Source: Paracentrotus lividus
Lineage: Eukaryota > Echinodermata > Echinoidea > Camarodonta > Echinidae
Direction: 5' to 3'
Assembly (NCBI GenBank): GCA_940671915.1
Contig: CALNVZ010003434.1
Coordinates: 4,971,517-5,035,516 of the forward strand
Length of the DNA: 64,000 nt
Part shown: positions 1 to 12,100 of the stretch, in pieces
Layout of the letters: every line of letters starts with the position of its first letter
Numbering within the stretch: the stretch's first letter is position 1
Program-made: the position numbers and the translations under genes
The notes under the pieces: model-generated
What the model was told of the DNA's origin: nothing
The model's database searches: none
What the model saw: only the letters and a program-made list of their open reading frames with translations

Positions 1-131
1 GAGCATATTCTGGATGATTGGGGCACATCCACCTGCCCGTTGGTAAGGATGTAATAGGAGGATTGAGACAGTCTCGATGGAACAGAAGAGGGCAGTAATC
101 ACACTGCAGTAGAGGAGCTACACGGCATGTC
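1..131 (-). CDS. PHF12: PHF12 exon 7, second PHD finger (partial at window edge)
   Basis: Acceptor TTGCCACAG. Encodes [20 protein letters not shown], then CLNPP and GRWMCPNH, the remaining ligands of PHD2. Open to the left edge, where the window cuts it. Confidence 0.93.
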
Positions 132-3100
132 CTGTGGCAAGAAAGGAACAGAGAAAAGAATTGCATTTTTTTTACATAGAGGATTCCAATTTTTCTTTGT
201 AAATTAAATTCAAATAAAAAACTGAAATTGTCGGCCATCTCTTGAAACCTGTAACTATTCAACATTAAAAGTTTTGTTATCTACAAGTAGTAAAAGCTAA
301 ACAGGTCATAGCTGAAAGAAAGACCTTCCAAAGAAAATGCCTTTCTGGTATGAAGTCTAATCAGACAAGAGAATTTTGTGCAGGACATATTCTACACTAG
401 CCAGACTAATCGCCATGAATCATGAACTTTGTAAATGTGTGAATTCCTTCTTCTTTTTTCCTTTATTAGTAACCTTTTACACATGTTGTACAGGAAGTAT
501 TTGTTATATTTGTGGTAGTCTCTTCAAGAAGAAATTGTCAAAAAAAGTCCACTGTAAAGGATTGCTCATCAATTATCCTAATAGTTATAATATGACACAA
601 AATATACCCAAACAGCTGACATGTTCAGGTCAAACATTTTGTGTTATCCCACACATGCATTTCTGTGTAAGTGCATGGGACACTAAGCAAAATTATGTTT
701 ATTTCTTATCATTTTGGCGATTCCAAAACCTCAAAGCAAGCAATAATGCTTTGGAAAAATGTTAGCAACCTTTCCAAAGCACTTTTAGAAAGTGTCTTCC
801 ACATTTCCAGAGCTGCCAACCTTTAGAAGTAGAAATTAGTAATCTTGGAGCTCAAATTTGTAATTTTGAGAGAAAAATCATAATTTCTTACGCGGTAAGA
901 ATTTTCTCCAAAAATTGCCCAAAAAAATCGGCACGCATCACAGAATCGTCCTTGCCCTAGGGCCTAGGTTTTTTTGCTTTGTTGCTAGCATCTCCGGCAG
1001 CTCAATATTTGGCTGATTTTATGCGTTTTTGGATAGGCTATCGTATGAACCACCATCATGTTCGGACGAAAGAAAAAATCCTTATTTTCTTAGCGGTAAG
1101 AATTTCCTTTGAAAAATCGGACGAACAAACCTTGCAATGATGAGCATGTCATGATGTTTTCACCTTTCGAAGATGGTATGATACAAGGCCATTAAGTCTA
1201 TTTCTTCTTTCTTTTTTTGGAAGCTAAAGATGCCATGTTGAGCTCAATCAAATTCCCATGCGATAGATTTCTAGATCCAGGTATAATCCAAGTTTAATCC
1301 AGCTAAAAAAATCCAGGGTAGTTTGTTGTCGCACGCACACATTGCGCGCGCAGCCGCCTGCATGCACCCGGCCAGCGCAGCACTACCACTGCCGAAAGCT
1401 AGGGCGAGTAGCCAAGCGGGGAGTCGATGGTTTCGCTTCTCCATCCAGCAATGCAAGCATGGGTGCGCGCGCGCATTAGTGCGCCGCTTGTATGCAAAGA
1501 TCATGCACTCAATGATCGTATTGCATACAATGCTATTGTAGTATAATTCAAGGCGCCACTTGCATGCAAAGACCATGTTATCATATTGCATTATAAAAGA
1601 CAAAAATTCGTAATTTGTTAATTTTATTTTCGGGACAAATACGAATTTTTCGGGACGGTTGGCAGCTCTGCATTTCCATCTAATGACCAGAACAATAATT
1701 TCACTTTAAATTGATCTTACTTGTTACATGTGAAGCAGACTTTAGCCGGCAATGGAACCATCATATTATCCATTTCATGAGGTTTCTTGTAATTCTTGGA
1801 GAGTTCCTCTTTCTTCTTCTTCTTTGTTGTACCTGTAAAGTATTTCAGATTGAAGAAGAATGATAAAAATTATTGGGTAGAGGGATTTCACCTATATCCA
1901 CCAACCCACAAACAAGATTTCGTTTACAATCAGGCTCTTGGTGTATATTTTGAGAATCATCATTGTGTCATAATAGATAACTAACAATTTTCTTCTTTTT
2001 TTCTTCCTTTCTTTTCTTTTTTAATAATTTTTTTTTACATTTGATTTGATAAAATTCAGATTTTTTCAACATGACATAGATGCAATCTATGTCATGTTAG
2101 GCACAGCTTGTTTGGGGCTTGCTAGAATTAATCGCCCTCCATTCCTATGTCTTCCCTGCAAAAAGTCTTCCCTATTTCAATCAATTGAACATTCTTGAAT
2201 TTATTCTTCACATGCATAGTGGTATTATTCACTTACCAGGGAGTGGTGCATGTTGCATCATCTCTGGAGGGAGAGAGAACTGTTTGGGGTTTTGAATAGC
2301 CACTGCTTTGATGAGGTAGCTTAGAGGGTTCTCAAATTTGATATAAACCTCTTCCTCCTTCTTCATCTCCTTCTCCTCTTTCTTCTCCTCCATCACATCT
2401 TTCTCCTTATCAACATCCATCCTCTCTTCCTCTGTTCCCTCTGTCCTATTGGTATCACCCTCATCAGGCATCTCCTTTGGTATGATACCAGCTTCTATCT
2501 GTGCCTCCCTGTAATGAAACATCATGTTACAGTGAATGAATATGATACATTATACAGGATTATATTGAATTTCAAATGTATTTTTTTATACTTGCAGCAA
2601 AAAAAAAGGAAAAGTAAACAGCTTGCTGGGATGAATATTATGGCTACAAAACATGTTAGGATATTAAAGAAGCTCATATATTTAGACTACAATTCTATTA
2701 AAATCATAGTAACAAATTCTTCTCTTACTACAAACATGTTCACTAAAGTACCAGGGGGTTCTACACAAATGACTTAACAAACGACTGGAACATGTTTTTG
2801 CATGCTACATGTGTACAAATCACTTTCTCTATTATTAAGCAAAAGAGCCGAAAACTAGTCGTTCGTGGAGTCGTAACTTATGAACGGCTTGATGAAACAC
2901 CCCAAGGAATGTAAATACTTATTGTTATTATCTGATGTTCAGTCAATTGAGTCTCATAACTCAAAAATATCTTGAAAATCTTCACTCGGTATTTACATTG
3001 CCTGTAAGCCTGTATCTGGGCCAGTCTCATACAGGCCCTTCCCTCTCTCATCAATCTATCGTTCAGTCTATCATTCTTCTCTATCCCATTACTCTATTAC

Positions 3101-6100
3101 TTACTTGTAGGCCTGTATCTGGGCCAGTCTCATACAGGCCCTTCCCTCTCTCATCAATCTATCGTTCACTCTATCATTCTTCTCTATCCCATTACTCTAT
3201 TACTTACTTGTAGGCTTGGATCTGGGCCAGTCTCATACAGGCCCTTCCGTCTCTCATCAATCTATCGTTCACTCTATCATTCTTCTCTATCCCATTACTC
3301 TATTACTTACTTGTAGGCCTGTATCTGGGCCAGTCTCATACAGGCCCTTCCCTCTCTCATCAATCTATCGTTCACTCTATCCTTCTTCTCTATCCCATTA
3401 CTCTATTACTTACTTGTAGGCCTGTATCTGGGCCAGTCTCATACAGGCCCTTCCCTCTCTCATCAATCTATCGTTCAGTCTATCATTGAGTCTCAGTGAT
3501 GTGGAGGTGGCCTTCTCTTTCTCCTTAGCAGCAATGGTGGCAGCCTCCTTCTGTTTCTTCTCCTTCTGAGAGCGTTCCTCTTTCTCGATGGATTTGATGG
3601 TCTCTGAGAGACTTGTCTCTGTGTTCAATGGCTACATCATGGTGAGAAACAAATCAAACTGTCAAAACATTGCAGTGCTTAGTTCTTTACATTTAAGCCA
3701 ACATTTTCTGGAACAACAGGGAAACAGACATTTTCGTGGGTTGTTTACATGATCAATTATAAATCCAGCAATAAAGTACTGAATAAGCTCAAATTTGCTA
3801 GTATCAAGTTAATTTTGCAACCATCCAGTAATTCAGAACATAAAATGTGAAGATTTAAGTTTTGTACTGTAACCTAAACATGCCTTTAGTATGCCTAATT
3901 AGACAAAAAAATATAAATTATATCTATACTCATTTATCAATAGAAAAAACATTCAACTATTAATTGGTAACAATTGGAGTTGAGTGAGGAAATATTATTA
4001 AACAAAGAATATCTTAATAATGGGATGATTAGGAATGTAATTATAAAACATAATTATCACTAATATAATTATAAGAACTACATTATCAATGAATGTAATT
4101 ATAAAACATTAATATCACTGAATGTAATTATAAAACTATAATTTATCGCCTGACAGGGCAATTGTTGCTTTAGTAATTTTTGCAATTTAAAATCTGTATT
4201 CACTTGTTCTGTCTTTGTGCACATGTATGTGGATTAAATCGTATAATGTGTTTGACATGATTAACGTCTTCACAGCATCAAAATAATGCCTCAGTAAGTA
4301 GGGATGATGATATTCCGTTTAAAAAAATTGTCCTCTCTGTTTCGGAAAACAGTTATTTCTCTTTCAAATGGAAATTCTGTTTAGCCATGAAACTGAACAT
4401 AGCAACAACAAAAAAAAAGAATTCTGATTGTAACTTCAGGTTACATGTAATTTTCATGAATTTTCACATGAAATATAAAGAACCAAACAGATTTTCAGAT
4501 TCACCAATAAACTGGAAACCAGTGTCCCTATATCTAAGTAAAATGAAATTGCAACATGAAATAGTCCCCATTACATAAATATCCCTAATAAGAATGTTGA
4601 GTTTATCTTAATAGAGAATTGCTGGTATGAAGCAAAGATCTACATACATGCCAATTTAATAAGACATAATTCAATTCAATAATGATAGATACAAAAATCA
4701 CTACAGCAGCCACAGAGATCACTTGCACATGAATTTTGCATTTAAAACCTCAACAAATGATCTGTGATACATGTATTTCTGCTAAGTGAGTCAGTCATTA
4801 TTGAGTAAAAAGAAAGAGTGAATACATTCTGGGAAATACTGTAACAGCATCCACACCAAAACCTTGCCACTAGGCTAGCTACCTATCAAGACTGTGCAAG
4901 AAAGAGGTTGAACATAATTGAATGCTCTCATGACAAGCAATGATCAATGATTATGCCAGGTTCCATTTCATCACATTCAGCATCACTCCCTGAAGTACTT
5001 GGCCACCCCCGTGAAGACACAATGGTTCGATCCATGATATTCAATCTTACCTGAGGTGCTACTGTACATCTGTGGCACAACCATTCTCCAGAGGGGAGAT
5101 CCTCTTCTGATATGGGAGGGTTACTGCAAAGAGAAAAATGGAATAAAGGAGAGTGAATCCAATGATACATGTCAGAACAGAGATGTTTAAATTTAAATTT
5201 AAGAAAAAAATACACTTGCATCAACTCTATTCCTCATGGGTACAGGAGCATAAAATATTTATATCTCAATAGAGTTGCATCAAATCGAAAACAAGTAGGA
5301 TTCTTCGTAAAATGCACTTTCAAATACACACTTTTGCACGCATAAATATCAATAATTATCCAACACTGTGAGCTATTTTATGTTTAATTACAATGCACTT
5401 ACATCTGGGATAAAGTATGTAGCAAGGATAAATTTAGGTGTGGAAAGCCTATATAATTTTGCAAGCCTTGTGGCAAGCACTGTCATGAAAACTGATTTAA
5501 AGGCCGGGCTATAAGACTGACATTGAAATAGAATTTATGCAGAGAAATTATTGCATTAAATATAGCAAAATTTTCATTTAGATGTTTTTTCTTACAAGGT
5601 GCTTGTGTGTGTGTGGTTTATTTCATATATACAGAAATCATTTAGTATCACCTTGGTCATGTAGGCTCTATATAAATAATGCTCTACATGTAGTTATAAG
5701 ACTCAAAATCAACAACAACAAAAATACATGGGGGTCTGACTTTAGGGTCTATACAAAATTGTGTATACTGTAATCACTGAGAGTGTAGAGTTCTGTGTTA
5801 CATTTCATTTTCGTATCATGTGAGCAAAATAGGAATAGAAAGTATTTTGAGCTAAGGACTGGTAAGAGAGGCTAAGCAGTTTTCCCAGATTGACCCCAAT
5901 GAGCTTACAATGACCTTCTGTATATCATAATGCACTGGTTTGGAGCTCACAAACTGCAGTCAACGCCGCCGTACATGTTACAAGGACTCTGCCTCCAGTT
6001 TTGGGCTCAGATGAACAAATAATTCATGTCCCTATATATTCACTGTACACAAACCATTCATGTTCAAATGGGAGATGATGGGAGGACTTGCCAATTTGCC

Positions 6101-9100
6101 TCCGTTTTAGGGATTGAGATGGAACTTAATACATACATACTTGTACCTGTAAATGCGTGTACAATATCATAAATGTATAGACCTACACATACCATTTATT
6201 TACACCATTTTTGAGAGACGTACATGTAGGCCTACATTGTACATGTTATTCAAGTGGGTGTATGTACATGTACTGATCTATTGGTCTACAAAAGCCTCTG
6301 AACTCTCGTTTTTATTAAACTACAGGTGCATTTAATTGTAAGCCTACTTTCCCTTGTAACATGTGACGTGTGTCATACATTGTATATTATGGTGGTATCT
6401 CACTTTGCGACGGATAAAAAGTATCAGAGACGTGTCCGATATCGCGGAGACGTCTCCGCGACAATTTATATAAAAAAGTCCGTCTCCAAAATTCAGGAGA
6501 CGTCTCCGCGATATCGGAGACATCTCTAATACTTTTAATCCGTCGCGGAGACTAAATTTTTTATTCTGTCGCGGAGACAGCTACATGTACATCATATTTC
6601 ATTACAAGCCTTTTCAAAGCTTTGCAATGTCTTTCTCCCCGTGTGTAAGTTTGATAATTCATGCTAATTGCCAGAATTAGAATTGTCACTGCAATGACGT
6701 TTTATAGAACTTCATGTACTTCTTAAACTGAGCATCAAGAAACAAAAAATGCATACATTATCTTGTAAGCCTACTTGGTTACAGGAATGCTTGTCTTGTT
6801 TCAAACTGAAACTTAGCATTTAGGAGGGAAAAAACTGTAGCATATTGATGGCTCGATCTATACGATTTACTTGGACTGCATAATGTACACCATACTTCAT
6901 GTACATGTAATATAGGATTGATAAATTCCCCAACCATCTTGCCATAACAATGCAAAATCAATCCTCCTTTCTTTGTAACATTTTTTTTTTCTGCCGCGAT
7001 TACAAAAATCTACTTTAATCAAACATATGATATTCATCACTTGGATGAGCTACCATTTCTATGGTATCCTCGAAGAGTAGTTCATTGTACCTTCTTACCC
7101 ACCCAGCCATTCAGTCTCTGTATCGTCCCACTTCCTTTCATAGCGACTCAGATCCCTCCCCCAGCGCAACTAATATCGTGAGTCATCAGACATGTTTCTA
7201 TGTCTCCATGCAGTAGACGATACGAGCCTCTTCCATTTTGAATATGTGGGACTATGGTGAGCTGGCTAGCTTGTTGATTAAGAGCGATCGATTCTCAGAG
7301 AAAGGGAGCTTCTCTCATGTTTTATAGTACATGTATGTAAAGAGTATACAGGTTGGAGTTTTCTTTTCATGGTAGCTTTCTGATTCAAAAGAATCTAGAC
7401 TTTCATTCTTAAAATGATGCAGGCTTCTCTATATCTTGTGTTTGGAATACAATAACTTGCAAATGAAGGATTCAAGATATGTGCTTGATATTGAGTCTAC
7501 TGGAATACATTTGAAGTTCTCACAATCAATATTTTTTTGCTGTTGTTGTCTTTTATCGTAGGTCCAATCTCCTTCATCTTTCACCACTACTTAAAATAGG
7601 TTAATCTTAAATGCAGCCCAGTATTAGTGAACAATATGTATTTATAATGAATTTACTACCAGCAAAATAGGAAATTTACCATGTAGGCCTATTTACTATA
7701 TACAGTGTGTACTGTGACCCCTTTGCCTTAAAGGGGAATCCAACCCAAGGAGAGAATCAACCTTACAGGAAAGAGGAAAATGAGAGGAGCAATCTAAAAA
7801 AAAGTTTCATCAAAATCGGTTATAAAATATTTAAAGAGAGTTATGGAAGTTTGAAAAGTCTAGTTGCTCCTTCTATGGGGATCCTCAAATTGGCATCATT
7901 GGCTTCAAAATGGCCGATTTTTACGGACAACTCTCCATTCATTTTGTACACAAATTTTCAGATTTTCCCCATTTTCTTTCAAGGTATGTCTTTTTTACTT
8001 CTGAGCTCAAAATATGTGATGGGAAAATATACATGTATTTCACACAACATATGTTGAGCTCACAAGGAGGTAAGATATATTTCGAAAGAAAATGGGGAAA
8101 ATCTGAAAATTTGTGTACAAAATGAATGGAGAGTTGTCCATAAGATCGGGCATTTTGAAGCCGATCATGCCAATTTGAGGATCCCCATAGACAGAACAAC
8201 TAGAATTTTCAAACTTCCATAACTCTTATTTTATAACCGATTTTGATGAAACTTTTTTAGATTGCTCCTCTCATTTTCCTCTTTCCTGTATTAGGTTGAT
8301 TCTCTCCTTGGGTTGGATTCCCCCTTTAAAACTCAATAGTCTAACATAAATGCCTAACTAATGTACATGTAGATACCCTCATACATGTACCATACTTATC
8401 AACACAGAAAAAAATTCCATGAGAAGTACTCATTCAACACCTAAACTTGTAGAGCTGGTAGTACATGTACATGTACATGCTATAGAGATTAATTATGAAA
8501 CCATGAGACTCACTGTTTCCCCCAATATCAATATTCATTCGTTGTTAGAAATTAGATTTGCAATCTAATCTTGACATTCAATTCGGCAATCAAATACCAA
8601 TTAATAATAATGCTGAATGATACAAATGTAAACAATGACTTACGAGTGCTTTTGTTTATTTCAAGTGCACCTAACAATCTGAAAATGACAGTATGGAGGG
8701 TGGGCAAATCCTAGTTTGGAATTACAGTAGGATTGGGGGTCCATTGTCCGGACACGTAAGCAGATAAAATATCATCTTCTGCTCTGGATTTATTCAAAAT
8801 TTGTGCAGTAAATAGCAAAACCAATTGTGAATATTTGTGCTTTGTTATTTTGTCTGATATTACTATCAATTGATTGATGAAATATTGATCACAAAGGTCC
8901 TAAAATTGCCGTCTTGTCCGGACAAACAACCCATCGGGACATGCAACAACCGGGTATACTGAACGTACATGTTTTTTATGTAGTTAAAATGTTCTCTTCT
9001 AGTGTACATGTACATCCAGTGTATACTAGGGCAAACATACATATGTTGTTTTGCTTTATTTTGATGGAAAGCTGGCCAACCTACAATGTAGATGATGAAA

Positions 9101-12100
9101 GATTTTGCACTAGAAATCAACTGATTGCGATGTTTTACAAAATGAAACAAAAACATTGAATATCAGTTGCAACCAGGCAGTGGGCAACAATTGAAGGACT
9201 TCTAGGATGTCCAAGAAAATTAATGTAGACAATGAGACAAGCCACAGGGACCATCATCAGTTTCAATGAGTATCTATTGCAGGCAGAAGCAATATGTCTA
9301 CTACATGATTGGGTACATTTAATATTCAGTTCTTGAAGGCATATCTCCATGGCTAATGTTCACTCTCTTGGCCAGAGTAATTCTTGTACAAACAGTCTTC
9401 TTGCATGAGCAGGTGTTTGCTACTGAGTATCATACAAACATCAGGAGCTACTTTCTACATTGATGTATGTACCTTGTCATCGGAACATATCAATGTATAG
9501 CACAATCATTGTATGATTCAGAGAGTTAAATGTACATCTGCCTTTGCTGAGTACATGTGCATGAACCTGTTGTGGGTAGAATTACCATTTTTTACACATC
9601 AATCATAAATAGTACATTGTGTATCTGAACACCAATTTTTAATCTTAAATAAAAATAAAGCCCAGGGCATATTTCAAGCAAATACAAGATCATGAATTTT
9701 GAGCCAAAACCCATGTTGATCATGAACCGCCTCTATTATCCTCAAAATGTCAAAATTGCATTTGGTCCTCAAAATATGCAATCTATCTACATACGCTTTC
9801 GAGACATATAATTACAAACAACCACAGTCATTGGGGTACAATACCAATACAATATAAGAATAGGGCCTTGTCTTTACATGTACACATGTAGGTGATGTTA
9901 CAATGTATAACCCAGTGCAGTGAATATACAATGTACATGTGTACAGCATGGAGGGGGTGCTTAGTTCATTTATCATTGATTAGAGGCAAATGGTGAATTT
10001 TATCCAGACTTGTCTGTCCCAATGAAATGACCAAGATGTCTGCATGGATGACAGACATTTCCCCTGCATAATTGAGCAGGATCTCACATGAAAGCAACCC
10101 GGTGAATATGACCACATGAACATAGAACATGTTATACTGTGTCAAAGCCAATATTTTCATGCAAAGATATTTCCATGATTTTAGACAGCTTGGAAATATA
10201 TGTGAGTGAATAATTTTGTGATTTTTGTGATGTTTTCATTACTATGGATAGCCTTATAATAGTAAAGAAGAAATTTTCGTGCAGACGGACTTGTGAAATT
10301 GGCGAAAGTAAAACCACTGCGAAAATAACCACTTAAATACAGTAATAGGTATCCTGATATCCTTCCATGAACATACCATTGTTTTTACATGAATGCTTGA
10401 CAAATCATAGCAATGTACATTTCTATCTAGTGTTTTGTACACATAAAGGATGACCTGCTGGTATGCCCCCATCTATATGTAATTGAACCATGTACCCTTG
10501 AAGTGATGTGTAAAACACTGGACTGATGTAATGTAACCATAATGAAGTGACCAAAAAAGAAGATTAAAAAAAAAATGAATTTTGAGTAAACAATTCAACT
10601 GAAAAGAATGCCCAGCTGGATATTAGAAAGCACTCCTCTCCTCTCATGATGTACAGTCATGCACATGACTCTATTTTAAAGAAAAAATTGCAAATCTATA
10701 CATCATTCTTAAACTCTTTCTCAAATTTGAAAAAAAAAAGAAGGTGATAATAGTAAAAAGAAATGTAACAAAATGCAATTTGAAAGTTAGCCTTGAAGAT
10801 GTGTACATGTACACATTATAAATCAAATTTAGCCTTCCGTTACTTCCATAAAGGCATGGATATTTCAATCCGCGAATTAACATTTCTTCAAAACACTGAA
10901 CATGAAATACATGCTTACAGATGCTAAATTCAAATCTTCATGTAGGCCATGTACACATACATGTACAGGCCAGTCAGTATTTTTAGCATTGTCTGGACAC
11001 ATTTCATAACAAACATACTGTATAAAATACATGTACACATGTACATGCATTGAGGGTTCATAAACCATACTAGAGTGAAGCAGTGTTATGTACATCCCAC
11101 GTACATTTACGGGATTTCCAAAGCAAATTTATGTACTATAAGCCTTCTGAACATTACAAGCATGATATATCAGGATCGTTTTCAGTGGAAACACAATAAG
11201 TTGAACCATGTTTAGGTCGATCCATGTCATGCACCTTCCTACATGTAATAAAGCAGGCATTTAATAATCTACCAAGACAGGTGGCTATGTGCCATACACA
11301 CAAAACTTGGCACACATGCCTGTAGTGTCCAACAACATGCTTTTCTTTCATAAGTACATTGTACATGTTCAGTACACTGTATACAATGGACAGGTCTCAC
11401 AGACAATTTTACTTCTAACATGTACATACATACACTGTACATTTTTATGTTGCACAGTACGGGTCAATGGTCATACAGTAAAGAAGCCATTCATTTTGAC
11501 AATTAAAGGGTAGATAAATTGTTTGCCATGAGGTTATATTCTACAAAATCTTCATGAATATCACAAGAAGCACTGTAAATCCAGTACATATTTATTGAAA
11601 TGTGGGACTACACATACATGTGGCATAAAGAAACATGTCTGAAATTTCAAAGAAATGTTTGACAAAAGAAGCCATTTAAAAGCAGCCAAATGTAACAATG
11701 TTGTATACTCCCCAATCTACATGTACCATTTTGAAGACAGACATTTTGTGCACTGCAAAACGAGATCTGTTCCCATAAATAATAACACATTTCACATAAA
11801 AAAACTTTTGACGTGGAATATGCCATTTCAGGTGTAGGAAACGTAATTTGCTTCAAATTACTACCATATATCCATCAGTTTCATCAGGTTTTTTTTTATT
11901 ACAAAAATGCACTGCTGAAGTAAAAGTCTTATTCATTGCATTTGGCTCAGATGATATGTAAAATCTACAGAAGTCATTCATTTCGGTACCCGATGTGATG
12001 TGATGTGATATTGCCTACTGCCAAGTGCAAACAAAGGCAAATCCAATCAATTTTTCATTTGTAATTTGAGGTACAAACAAAGCCCTTTTATATTGCGTGT

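Larger units (their letters stand above)
132..1720 (-). other. PHF12 intron 6 contents
   Basis: Holds the repeat shared with RFC5 (about 535-807 and 1671-1712), split by a hAT-like insertion at 808-1670. The plus-strand ORF at 376-765 lies in the repeat and resembles no protein I know; I do not call it a gene. Nothing recognised in 132-535. Confidence 0.7.

Noticed and set aside
376..765. 129-residue plus-strand ORF
   Set aside because: Lies in repeat family A, is broken in the RFC5 copy and has no recognisable domain.
2935..3419. Repetitive plus-strand ORFs (LGQSHTGPS repeats)
   Set aside because: Products of the 103-bp array on the strand opposite to PHF12 exon 4.
7707..8199. ORFs of 116, 71 and 86 residues sharing the same peptide on both strands
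   Set aside because: They arise from the inverted arms of the TTAA foldback element.
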